DNA from: Thuidium tamariscinum
Taxonomy: Eukaryota > Streptophyta > Bryopsida > Hypnales > Thuidiaceae
DNA length: 64,000 bases
Assembly: GCA_947034885.2 (NCBI GenBank)
Contig: OX344750.2
Span: forward strand, 34,644,821 to 34,708,820
Direction: 5' to 3'
Position numbers and translations under genes: made by a program. Under the pieces are notes generated by a model. The model made no database searches. It worked only from the letters and a program-made list of their open reading frames with translations, and was not told the DNA's origin. The stretch's first letter is position 1. Each line of letters starts with the position of its first letter. Shown here one piece after another: positions 12,221-24,008 of the stretch.

Positions 12221-12488
12221 ATTTAGATTCAAACTACATAGATCAAAATTAGAGTTTTCTAGAACTATTTTACAATATAAAATTAGAAAAAAATTGAAGC
12301 AAGAAAAGAGATTAAGTTTGGTAGTTGGAAAAGTTAATTTTGGATGAAAAGCATCAAAATTCATTCTATCTAGATCAAAAAGGAAATTTAAATTCCAGGT
12401 AATAATTCTAGGTAGGTAGAGAGTAAAATCCAAAAATGCAATCAAATGTTAATTTTGGCTCATAAACTAGATAAAACATTGGAAGAAG

Positions 12489-12683
12489 TATAATTGTCAA
12501 TTTTGTTAAAATGGAGGTATTCCGAGTGCCATTTTGACATATTCTATGTGCCACTTTGACAAATTTCAAGTGCCATTTTGACATATTTCGTGTACCATTT
12601 TGACATAGAGGCTTAGAGGTAGAAGAAGAAAATGTGCCATTTTAACGGAATGTTGTGCCATTTTAACAAAATTGACCATTATA
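12489..12683. mobile_element. TIR element carrying a 24-bp minisatellite
   Basis: The left end TATAATTGTCAATTTTGTTA (then AAATGG) and its inverted partner ending at 12683 form TIRs of about 26 bp with one or two mismatches. Between them are four imperfect 24-25 bp units of the type GTGCCATTTTGACATATTTC (about 12529-12606) and two GTGCCATTTTAAC units. It looks like a small MITE whose subterminal sequence was amplified. Confidence 0.65.
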
Positions 12684-15071
12684 ACAAGGTGAATTAGTAG
12701 GAAAACTTCATTCATCCATACATTTTGCCAAGAGTGTTCAATTTTAAAGTTTTAATGACTATAGAATGAGAAAAAGATTCCTTCCAAGTAAAATCATTTA
12801 GAATTAGGTTTCATCAATTTTTATTTCAAAGTCTTGAATTTTTGCTTAATTTGACCAAAGGTACGAAAAAAACTCTAACTTTTGCAAATTACATCTGTTT
12901 TTAATGAAATTCAAATGAACAACTAAAGATGATCACATTATAGATCTTAAGGGACACTCACATGCTGTATATGAAACATACGAGATGATAGATTATCACA
13001 TTATAGATGATTTGATGATCTAATGCCTACTAGAATTCAAGTTGTAATTGATGTTAGTAGAGGTCATATGAAATTAGGAGTTTCTTTTATCATGTATGTG
13101 GGTTTGAATTGAGATCTAGATGTAATAATGAATTCTTTCTCTTTGTTACATAGTGCAAAGACTTTCTCTATTCAATTGTACATTCATTGCTACTAAAAGC
13201 ATAATTTTGTTGTATATCTTAGATCAACATTTCCAAACAAAGTTCAAAATCTAATAAAATTCATTATAGTGGGCAATTAGATTGTATCATGTGAATGGCT
13301 TGTAGACCTCCTCCTCCTCCAATGCCTTGTGTATTACTATGACTACTACATCCTCCATTATCATTCCCATCCTATGTAATTTTTTTCAAAATAAGTATTT
13401 CTTAATCCTAAATTTGTTAAATCAATTATTTTTTCATCTCCTTGCTTCATGCAATTGAAGTTTAGAAATGAAACTCCCAAATTCTTTGGGCAATGGGAAT
13501 TTTCAATTCTTGTCCTCAAGCACATGCCACTCTTACACTCGACTATAGAAAAGAAGATTGATATCAAGTGGCTAAATGTTATACATATTTTAAGCTACTC
13601 CAAAAAAAATTTCACCCCTATTAAACAAAAATTCACAAAATAATTAGTACATTGCAATTATTTAATTACAAAACCAAATTGATTGAAAAAAAAATAACAT
13701 TTGTCTAACATTTGTATTTTTCATGACCTAAAATTGTCAAAGACAACAAATGTCACCCAAATATTGTTTTTGTTAAAATACAAAATAGACGACTATCCTA
13801 TTCACACTCTCATAACGCACTTTCATAACATATTGCAAAGGACATATTTTGACTTTGAAATTATCCAAAATACTTACAAATTTAGATGTCCAACACATAA
13901 GTGCTTGAATAACATCCTTGATGAGAAATGCAAAATAAGGGTCGTTGCAAGAAACACTTAATGTTTTTGTCTAAAAATGACCTTACTACTATAACTTTGT
14001 GACTTCTAGAATAAATTTTCTTAAAATAAAATAAAATACTTATAATTTATAAAGTACTCCAAATAATATATGTGTGAAAATTCTTGGCCTTGAAAATTTT
14101 ATCTTTAGAAGTTATGGTCAATCAAAGGATAATGAATAATGTAAGAAAATAGATACTTTGAAATTTGATTTTTAGAAAATATTAAAAGAATTTCTTTTTA
14201 AAAAACACAAAAAAATCTATTTTTTCTAACTTGAAGATGCTCCTTTTTGCCCATTTTCATTTTAGAAGGAAAAAAATTGTGTTCTCTACACATGTGGAAA
14301 GGTAGTTTACTTTGAACATATGTGGAAGGTAGATACTTTACTATTTTTAGAAAATTCCTTCATAAGCTTCTATAACTTTAATAAAAGTCTTTGTAACTCA
14401 AAATGGTCAAGATAGACATCCAATCAAGGGCAATATAAAAATATGAAACTAATTTTAAAAATTGAAAAAAATCACTCAATGTCTACAACTCACTACATGT
14501 ACCTTCATTTCAAATTTTGTAGAAAATGGACATACTATACAAAAATTATGAACAAGAAACCACATATCTAAGGCCAAGGAAACACATAAAAAGACAAATG
14601 TTTCTTACAACAACCCATAAAGATTGTCTATTGTTACAGAATGATGATAAAGACTTCACAAACTTACTCCTAGGACCACCATTTCTTAATCTTTTTTTCA
14701 ATTTGTAAGTCATGAGATTCAGTTAAATCTGCATTGGACTTCATATTTTTCTCAACAACAGGTGATATGAGAGTCTGCTTCATTTCCTTAGCATGCCCGT
14801 CTACCTAGCATGATGTTTTTGTTGATCTAAATGTTGACTTAGATAGCTAGATGATGCAGTGGGCTTTTCATCATAGAATTTTAGTAAAATTTATTAGTGT
14901 CAACTTAAAACCAAAAAGAGACAAGAATCCAATTTTTGATGATTAATATTTTTGTAAAAAAACAACTAGTTGAAGTTCTTAAGTTGGTATGAAAGAATAT
15001 TAAAAGACTCTAATTTGGATTCATTCCAATTTTGTATACTTCTAGAGTAATGATCAAGTTTGCCATTATCA
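12684..15071. other. Intergenic, no gene seen
   Basis: Very AT-rich with only short ORFs (the longest, 86 codons at 13701-13961, has no recognisable motif and repeat-like composition). No inverted repeat or RNA gene was found. Confidence 0.55.
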
Positions 15072-15355
15072 TTAACTCCTAAAGATTTTTGACTACGTTT
15101 TCACCAAAAGTGCTCCAAAACTACCATTTATAATACAAATATCAACTTTCAAAAAGAAATATTTTTGGGCATATGTATCTATAGGATCTTGTAGTAAATT
15201 ATTTTGAAAAAATGAAAAAAAAAATTCAAAAACATGTAAATTGCAAGATATGAGTGTTTGAATTAACAAATGTTATTTTTTAACTCTACAAAAGATGGGG
15301 TAGTTTCCCTTTAGATGGTCGTATTTTTATGAGAAAATGTCCAAATGCATAAGGG
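15072..15355. repeat. TTAA family A, partial copy (right half)
   Basis: Starts TTAACTCCTAAAGATTTTTG and continues with blocks shared with 45094-45400: CACCAAAAGTGCTCCAAAAC, GATCTTGTAGTAAA and ATTGCAAGATATGAGTGTTT. The other half of the element is missing. Confidence 0.7.
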
Positions 15356-18300
15356 GAGATTGAGGCCAAAACAAGGCTACAAGTTCCCAAACTTTGAAAA
15401 CTCTATAAACAATGTTACATCAATAGTTTGACATAGTTGACACCATGCCACATCACATTTTTATTTTATTTTATTTATTAATTTTTAAATTTGTTTTTTA
15501 ATTCAATTTTCAATTTCTAAATACTTTTTGAAATTTTTGAATAAAAAATTAATTCTTTTTTAGGGGATTTTGGTCAAATTTCAAGTTGATGTAGCTTATT
15601 GAGCATAAACAATTGAATAATGAAAATTTGGCATTACATTTCTTGTGTTTAGAGCTTTCTAAAAAGTGTTTGCAAGTTGAATTTGGAGATGAAAGTCAAA
15701 AGTTATGAAAGTTTGAAATTGTGAAGATCCAATAATCTCTATTGAGAAGTCAGAGGCTTCAACAAATTTTAACTTTTGGATTATTTGCTTGATTGACTTG
15801 AGATTTGTAGGATATATTGTTTTTGTTTATATATTTTTAAGAAGATATTATAATTTTCATTTGGAATTTGTATCAAAAAGTTATGAGGTGCTAAAGTTTA
15901 GAGTGAAGATTGGACTTGTAGGAGGGAGGTCATATCTTCAACGCCTACAATTTTTAGTCATTTTTTTTTAATAGAATTAAGACTTTAAGAAGTACTAAAT
16001 CATCATTTTAGCTTTTCAATTGGATTTATTTATATGAAATGGATTTGCGATGCAAAAGTTATATAGTACCAAAATTTAAGGAATTTCATACCTTCCTATT
16101 TGAAAAGGCCGAGACTCTATTTCTCACAACTTTTGGACAGTATCTTAGATTATTGTGATATTTTCACAAGTCATAGAAATTAATGAGGAATTTTGAAATA
16201 ACTTTTACACTTAATATTTGAAGTTTGCAATTAAAAGTTATTAAGAATTAAAGAGGCAGTGGTTAATTAGTAAGGGAGAAGAAAACTTTTATTTTGTTCT
16301 TTAATAATGTTTGGACAATATTTTAGAATAATTTCAAATTTTGTGAGTGATTAAATTGTGCTTTTATTTTTCTAAATTGTTAAAGTACTTAACATTCAAA
16401 TCCCTGGAGCATCTATGACACTAGATTGAAGGTCGCAGCTAGCATAGGACATAGTTTTTTTACTTTTTAGTGAAATTTCTTCAAGTTTGTTAATAGAAAA
16501 AAATTTCAAAACTCAAAATTAAAGATTTGAGATTCAATAGGGAAGAAAATTGAAGATTCGTGTGTGTGACTTGTGGCTTGTTTTTACTAGTCAATTTTGA
16601 AGGCTCATTGTGATTTTTTTTTTCAATCTGTTTTAGAGGCTAGTTGATATTTCAATTTTGCATTGTAAACTTGGTTGCAGGATATGAAGTCATTTTTATG
16701 ATAGTTATTAGTCCTATTTCTTGTTTGTAGCAGTAAAGTGGGATTGATCATCCACATGGTCGATTCTGTATATTGTTCGTACTGATGAAAGGTGCTTCCT
16801 AGTCACTATAAGTTTGAAGTTTAAGAGCCAATCTTTTGAATGGTCAACTCATGGTTTGGTTGTCCTATTTTAGCTGTCCCGTTATACTTGTTCAAGAACT
16901 TGTTTCTTATTACATACCTTCACTTTATTCTTATAAAGTCACCGCAGGATAGGTCTATGGAAGATTCGAGTGAAGATTGAAGTTAAGTTCAAGTGAAGAT
17001 TCGAGTTTTTGACATTTACCTATCAGTCACTTAGCAACTTGCAACCAGACACCTCATATGTTCTCTAAGCGCGCTCCTCTCTACATGACAACGGTACATC
17101 CTTTCACTTCCTTAAATAGTTTCATTTCCATCCCAATCATATTGTTTTGGCGTTTGATTCTTGGTTGTGCACTCCAATTTACATTCATAAAAACTGAATG
17201 ATCGTACTTCAGTATGCAAAGACATCAACTTGATTTTGAAAGAGTGAGCCATATCATTGAATCTTACTGTTTCAATTATTTAGCGGAGCATTTGAATTCT
17301 GCTTTTTGAGCAATTAGCAAATTGATTTTAAGAAACACACTTTTAGCTAGCTACTCTTTGATACATATGTAAAATGCATTGGATCAAAATTTACAAAACT
17401 TACTATCCTGTGGTACAATAATGCATGTTATCAAGAGGATGCGAAAAAAGTCTTAATATAGTAGATGGGATTGGAGTTGAAGTAAATCAACAATTGGTTC
17501 ATTAATCAACAGAAGCGAAATTGGCAAAGGGTGGGTTCTTGAGCTTAAACTATAATTACATATACACTATTTTTTTGTCTCACATTCTCATGATCTATCA
17601 AATTTTATTGATTGGTAGAATTTTTTTCTCAAGTTGAGATTATTGATTGTGCGTGTGCGTTTTCACAACTTTCTCTTAATATATTCAGTATCTGCTTCTA
17701 GGATTATCAGATAAAGATTTGCGATTTTGTCTTACAATTTATATTAAATAAGAGAATTCTAATTTTTTTTCTTGTTCAGTGTACTTCCAATTTTTTTTGT
17801 AGATTCTATTTTCTAGTTTTCTTTTGTTCAAGTATACAAAGAACACCAGTCCAGGTTTTTTGCGAATTGTATTATTGTATAGCAATCACAAGTTGGTTGG
17901 TTCATTCTTTATCACTTCATCCATTGCACTCCTAGCCCTTATGTGTTTCTCAGATTTGACTTTTGTCCTCGTTGATACAAACTTTTATGGATTATCGATG
18001 AGGGGAACTAGTTGAGAATTTGGAGAACAAAGGATACCAGAGCATACAAAAGATAATGTACTTCACTACGAGTTATGGATCTTTAGAGTTAAATTCTTTC
18101 CATCTAGCTTGAGTTATACAGAAAATGCATGGTTCCCTACAAATGTATTCAAGAAGATTTGACATCGAATATATATATATATATATTTTGGGAGTACAAA
18201 ATAGTACAGAGAGTTGCATGCTTCCATCCTCATCACATAGTTTGAGGTTATCTGCTTTAGATTGATATACTAGAAGCTAATATGCAAATTATGTGAATTG

Positions 18301-18510
18301 AACTAATCTAAATGTGGCTTCTTTGTACATAGTTGGATCTCCTAGATCTCTTAGATTTGTTGCTATAGCACTACATTGCCACCTCTTAGTTTTGTTATCT
18401 CGAGCTCCTTAGAAGCATTCTCCAAAAGCAAAGCCAATATTCCCTCAAATGTAGATTGCACCTTATCCACAAGGATCTTCTTCACAAAATATGTGAATAG
18501 ACATTCATTA
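15356..18510. other. Intergenic, no gene seen
   Basis: AT-rich, with a slightly more mixed composition near 16.7-17.2 kb. ORFs are at most 63 codons and unrecognised. A short (TA)n lies at about 18170-18187. A block at 15365-15500 (CTACAAGTTCCCAAACTTTG, then TTGACATAGTTGACACC) has a diverged relative at about 22045-22180. Confidence 0.5.
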
Positions 18511-18706
18511 CACTATAAGAAACTTATGTTTTAAATTATGGATTTTAAGTGACATCTAATGTAGTAACTCATGTTTTTATGTCAAGAAGGATGTCCGCCA
18601 TAACATCAAGATGTTGTGGTGGACATCATCGGTGACATAAAAACATGTGTTACTACATTGAATGTCACTTAAAATTTATCACTTATAATATGAGTTTCTT
18701 ATAGTG
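18511..18706. mobile_element. Near-perfect fold-back MITE with CACTA-type ends
   Basis: The whole 196 bp folds on itself: CACTATAAGAAACTTATGTT pairs with the right end ...GTTTCTTATAGTG, and the arms (about 95 bp each) stay complementary to a short centre near 18607 (AAGATG). CACTATAAGAAA is close to the CACTACAAGAAA terminus known from plant CACTA (En/Spm) elements. The expected 3-bp target duplication is not intact (TTA left, TCA right). Confidence 0.8.
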
Positions 18707-19850
18707 TCAAAATTTTTTCTTCAGCTCTTCAATTTTTGAATCCGTCTCAGTTATGCTGTCTATTTTGATGTGCTCTGTCGTGTGTAGCAAATGCTGTTTG
18801 ATGCCTGTTGAATCATGACACATCTGCACGAGGTGTTGGATTCTTTCATTCACTAAAGCCTCAATGAGCTTGTAAGTATTTGGGGACGCGGCTCTTGTAG
18901 TTTCTGATACGATAAGTTTCTGGTACAATAAATTCCCTTCCACAACTTGATTTGAATTGCTAAGAATAAGGAGGAAGACATTTCTAGTCTAGTTTATGAA
19001 AGGTTGTTAATGCAAAAATACCTTGATAATAGATTTTCATTTTTTCAGTGAGGTTTGTCACAAACTTTAGGTTGGAGACTTCACTTCTTTGAAGTCTTGA
19101 TAGAAATAGAGGCAAGGTTGATTTGTCAAATTTTGCCGACCAGAAAGTATTGGTGTCATTGGCTAGGTCATCAACTAGGTCCCAAATGGAGAGAAAGTGG
19201 ACATCATTCTAGGTTGTTTCCCTACTCAACTTAAGATTAAGGCAAAGATTAGGCAAACTAAGTCGTTGTAAAATATAAAGGATTTGTTTCCAAAAAAAAC
19301 ACTTAAAAATAGTAAACTAGTTTGCTTTGGTAACTACAAGGAGAAGAGTGTCTAAGACTTTGTCGTGAAGAATATCGATGAAAAAATGTTTTATTTCCCA
19401 TTTTTGTTGTCCTGTGCCGATTTTAATAAAATGATAATGATATTCCTATAAAATCGAGGTAGTGACTAGTGTTGATAAGACTTACCAGGCAATCCAAGAT
19501 GCCCTTGAGACAATTCTAATCCAATGAAGATAGGTCGTGATCTTAGCATTTCTTACCCAAAAATATTTGAGTTATAATTCTAACCTTTACATGTCCTAAT
19601 TTTGGGAAGGACAGATTAATTCTAACCTCGCAAACACAAGCACATCATGCAGGTGAGGTTTGTTAAGAATTCGACGTTGGAGACTCCAACAAGTTGTACT
19701 CTAGTAAGGTCAAGCGTACAATCATCAAACTTTGAATGCCAGAATGCATCCTTGTCCGCATCATTGGCCATTGCAACTATTGGTAATGCTCTTAACTGCG
19801 TATTTTTCAATGAACAACCGCAAAATTCATGAATCTCAATCAACTGCTAA
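18707..19850 (-). pseudogene. Decayed coding remnant with two related exon-like blocks, unknown family
   Basis: On the minus strand an open block at about 19020-19208 reads DVHFLSIWDLVDDLANDTNT and continues FWSAKFDKSTLPLF, ending at a good donor (CAAG|GTATTT). A second block at 19622-19843 contains ANDADKDAFWHSKFDDCTLD and VSNVEFLTNLT, clearly related to VSNLKFVTNLT in the first. A third open stretch (18707-18943) is lysine- and glutamate-rich and ends just inside the adjacent fold-back element. The frames of neighbouring pieces do not join cleanly. The shared protein pattern argues for a duplicated, decaying gene or mobile-element ORF. I do not recognise the family. Confidence 0.35.
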
Positions 19851-22467
19851 GTTACGTGCAAATGGTCTAAAATGCAATTAGATACAACTCAGCTTTGAAA
19901 CCACACAACGCATTGATCATCAAACCTCACTTGTGAAGAGGCGCTTGAGTGCTTGAGTCATCGGCCTAAACTATTTCACATTCTGAACAGGAAGATTGAG
20001 CTATAGGACGTTGACTTTCTTGGCAAATTTTGCTAAGCAGTTGGATGTAGCCTTTAGAATAGAGCCAGTGAAAAATTGAAATGAAACCCTCAAGTATCCA
20101 TCCATTGGGAGGTCCGCCCTTTCTTGGTGGTGTTGAAGTAGCAGAAAGGAGAGATTATTGGCGGATGGGTCAAACCACACTCAAAGGTACCAAAGGCATT
20201 ACTTTACTAGGACATGACTAGAGTCCTTTTTTAAGTTTCAAAGCTTTAAATTACTTTGATGTTGTCATTTAAAAAAAAAATAATAGATGGATAGTATTGC
20301 AATGGATTCCTTTGATGATTTTGAAAAAAAATTCATAAAAAAAATCCTTAAATAGATGTAAATCAAGCTAAATTTAGGAATTTTCTTACAATATAGCACT
20401 TTAAAAGGATTTTTTATCAAAAAAATTTATTCTTATCAAGTATACAATTATAAGAAAGGATTTTATGAAAATTATTCTTGAACTAAAAATAGTATAATTT
20501 TTTAATCAATTAATTGATTATTGACAAAGTGTTAATTTGTTCTAAAAACAAATTTAAACATTTAATTTCAGAAAAGAAAAATATAGAGACCTAGATGTCA
20601 ATAATATATACACTTTTTGTTTTGACACAATCATCATTTGGATTATTTTATGTATTGAAAAAAATGTTCAAAAATTCTTACTTCTGAATATTATAGAAAA
20701 TAAAAATATAATCAATTTGTGTCAAAAGTGTCCTTTTCTACTCTATCATATGAATATATACATATATGATTTTTTTGGATTCAATCACATTATTATTCAT
20801 TAGAAATTAGACTCTTTTTTGTCCATTGAAAAAATTGACGAATTGACAATTCAACTACAATTGGATTTTTAGTAAAGAATTCTTCTTTTTTTTATGAATA
20901 AAATACTATTAGTCTTAACACGACTTGAAGCTCTAATAAAAAGGACTAAATTATCTATAATTAGTAGATTTGCATTAGAAAACAATAGATTGAAAGAAGT
21001 TACATTGTAGATTTTGGTGTGTCTGACCCCTTTTGTGGTACATTAGAGTGTGATTTGACCTGGATGGATATGTATACTAGCAGAAAGGAAAGTTGAGGAT
21101 TTCAATTATTTTTAAGGTTTCGCTCCATATGTATGAGGGTCTTTTTGGTACCCTTTGTTTATGATTCTGAATTATAGTGGATCTATTTATACTGGGCATG
21201 GTTAGGCTAGGCCAATTTTCCAAAGGAATTTGTGCAAGCGGGTAGCGATCCTTGGAATGTGAGGATTGTTTTCTTGCATTTGCCTCCCACTGCTCATGTT
21301 GTAGACATGGTGGTGTTTTCGCCATCTAGTGCTCTGTTCAAATTGTATCTTGGTCTTTCCTGTGTGCTTTACATCGGTTGTGAGTCTTCCCTTGTGTGGC
21401 TTGACGTATTTGAGTATACTGTAATGTCCAATTTGAGCATCATGTGTTTGAATGTCTTGTTTCTTTGGGTGAATGCAAGAAATACTTGTACTATTTTTTG
21501 TCACAAGCTAAGTGTTGATCTGTTTTTTGGCCATAATTTTTGCATTTTTGCTCGAAATGCCATGATTTGAAATAATCAATTGATCAAGGCTTCTAAATAC
21601 AAATACATCACCTTCCAATGCTAAGAGGAGTTGCTAAATAGACTAATAATAATAAAAATTGTTATGGTATTTGTAGTGTTATTTTCTCTATCTTGTAGTT
21701 ATTCACTCTAATTCTCATTTAGTTGATAGTTAGTCTTCATATTAGATATTGATTTTGTCTAGAATTTAGATTTTTTTGTTAGAAATATAGTTAACAATTA
21801 GTGTTTGTAACATTAGTGACATTGTTGTTAGTTAGTATGAAAGTTCATAATTAGTATTCCAAACACTAAATTCATTAGTAGTATAGTAATGATAATCTTC
21901 TTTCATTTCCTCCTCAATCAAATGCAATGAAAATATAAGATTCATATATGTTGTCTTTAAATAGGATTGCAATTCTTGAAAATGGAGACATGAATATGTA
22001 GGCATACAAAATGCTACATTAAAAAAGATTTCATGCCTAAACAAGCTTGCAAGTTCTTTGAAGTTTTCAAATTCTGTAAACTTGTGACATCAACAAGTTG
22101 ACATAGTCGAGACCTATCATATTGGAAAAAATCAATGAATTAATTGTTTATTAATCAAGTAATAATAATTTTTAATTTTAATCTATTTTAAACTTAAATG
22201 CTCTGACAACACTCAACGAGAACAAAAAGAAAGAGCCTTAAAAACAACCCTCTTTTGCCTTCAAATATCCTTTAATGTATAGGAAGAGCTAGTGACAAAA
22301 TCAAGAAACTAAAATCATTGTATTGATTTCATATAAAATACCACCAATTTGTGATTTTAAAATGATAATAATTCAGTTGATCATATTATAAAAAATATGT
22401 ATTTCATATAGGGCTAATTATATATCAACAAAATCACTGATGGAAACCTAAATAAATTAATCAAAAA
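19851..22467. other. Intergenic, no gene seen
   Basis: AT-rich except for a GC-richer patch at 21180-21520 with overlapping ORFs of 100-112 codons on opposite strands, neither recognised. GGGTGAATGCAAGAAATACT at 21469 matches the terminus of the 716-bp element at 28169, so this patch may carry a solo end of that family. Confidence 0.45.
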
Positions 22468-23493
22468 TTAACTGCTAAAGGACCAAGGTGTGTTTTTTGG
22501 CAACATAGCAATTTTGGGTAGCTTCCTAGGAGTAGAGTTTTGTTTTCTCCCTTTGAAATTCTTACACAATATGTGCCCGAGGAGTTTCTTTAAGGCCCAA
22601 CAATTTTCATAACTTTTGATTACATTGTTAAAAAGTTATTCCATGATGCAGTATGTGATTTTAAAAAATCTTTTGGCACCTCGTGTAGCTAAAAGAACTT
22701 CTTTAAAAATCACTCTTTGAAAAAAATAAAAACTTGAAATTGGTTCTTTAGAATTATATGTATGTGGGAAGCTTTTAATGATTCTATTTGGAATACTGTA
22801 GTGAAAGTTATGAGGAGTTTTAGTTTGCGAGTAGGTATGGAGTCTTTGAAAACCATACCTACTCGCAAACTAAAACTCCTCATAACTTTCACTATATTAA
22901 TTCAAACGGAATCATTCAAAGCTTTCCACGTACATTAGAAGACATTTGAGGGCATTAGAAGCTCATGAGTTATTTTAAGTTCCCAAATTGTGGGAATATG
23001 TTGGGAGTGTGACACATTAGTAGTCTTACGTGGTTGAGAGAGTGCCATGTCAAAATTTTTTTTTTTTTATAAAATTATAAAATTTTGTTTTTAAAAAAAT
23101 AAATTTAATTCAGTTCTAGGTTTTATAACACTCTTTAGAATTTTAGGAAAAAATAATTTTAATTTTTTTTCAGAAATCCAAAAAATTCAGCCAATAAGGT
23201 TGATTTGCAGTTTTTGAACAATACAGGGAATGGACTGGGGAATAACCCCGAAACTAACTTTTGTTGCCCTCAAATCCCTTTCAATGCATACAATTTTAGA
23301 AAAAACAATTTCAAGTTTTTATTTTTCATACAATAACTTTTTAATCAAGGTTATGAAAATTATTGGGCCTTAAAGCTACTCCTTGGGCATATGTTGTGTA
23401 AAAAGTTCAAAGAAAAAAAAAAACTCTACTCATAGTGAGTTGCCCAAAATCTCTATGTTACCAAAAAATGTAGCTTGGTCCTTTTGGGATTAA
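22468..23493. mobile_element. TTAA family A, palindromic copy made of two half-elements
   Basis: Both outer ends carry the family terminus (TTAACTGCTAAAGGACCAAG on the left, GGTCCTTTTGGGATTAA on the right), and both halves hold the same half of the element in opposite orientation. At the centre, 22801-22840 and 22853-22892 are a perfect 40-bp inverted repeat around a 12-nt loop. The right arm is interrupted by the CATTAGAAG-family MITE at 22933-23285. Recent gene conversion or formation by fold-back would explain the perfect centre next to diverged outer arms. Confidence 0.8.
22933..23285. mobile_element. TIR MITE, CATTAGAAG family (copy 3), nested
   Basis: Left CATTAGAAGACATTTGAGGG, right complement CATTGAAAGGGATTTGAGGG. 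It splits the right arm of a family A palindrome, so it inserted after that element. The 353-bp body contains GTGCCATGTC and a T/A tract near 23060. Confidence 0.75.
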
Positions 23494-23811
23494 ACTACCC
23501 AAAAAACAAGTCATTGTTTGACATGTTTAAAAGTGCAAAGAAGTAAAATCCTTGAATATGAATTTGGTCCCTTCCATTCTTCTAGGGGATCAAATCATAC
23601 AATGTATGAAGCAAACTACCTCATTCTAAACAATAGGGGAGTGAAACCATTGTAGTCTAATTTGTATCACCAGTATACATTCAAGCTCTGAAATGTACGC
23701 GAGTAACATAATTTAGCCCACAATGGGATAGTTTAGCTTAGTGAAAATCTATGTTCTTTGTGCCTCCTCTTCAAACCATGAATGAATCGTCGAATTATGC
23801 TATGCACGGGT

Positions 23812-23846
23812 GATTGATATCCGTTTCCAAGTCGATTGATATCCGT
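23812..23846 (+). promoter_or_regulatory. Direct repeat GATTGATATCCGT upstream of the plastid gene
   Basis: The 13-bp GATTGATATCCGT occurs at 23812-23824 and 23834-23846, with GATA-like cores, about 165-200 bp before the start codon at 24009. GATA/I-box sites are common in promoters of light-responsive plastid genes; the role here is inferred from position only. No TATA box was found nearby. Confidence 0.35.
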
Positions 23847-24008
23847 CGACGCAATACTTGCCTCCCAAAGGAAAGAAGGCGTATCCGGAAGAGGATAAGG
23901 GAAGGGGAGGGGTCCATTTGAATCTACCAAAAGGGACGACACCGATCCCCGTCAGTTGCTTCCGTCCTCGGAGAGCAGATCCTCCGTTGCAGCGAAATTT
24001 GACCCGCA

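Noticed and set aside
12529-12606. Regularly spaced repeats resembling a CRISPR array
   Set aside because: Units are directly adjacent with no unique spacers, in a eukaryotic genome; it is a minisatellite.
21202-21570. 100- and 112-codon ORFs on opposite strands
   Set aside because: No motif, no splice context; possibly element sequence.
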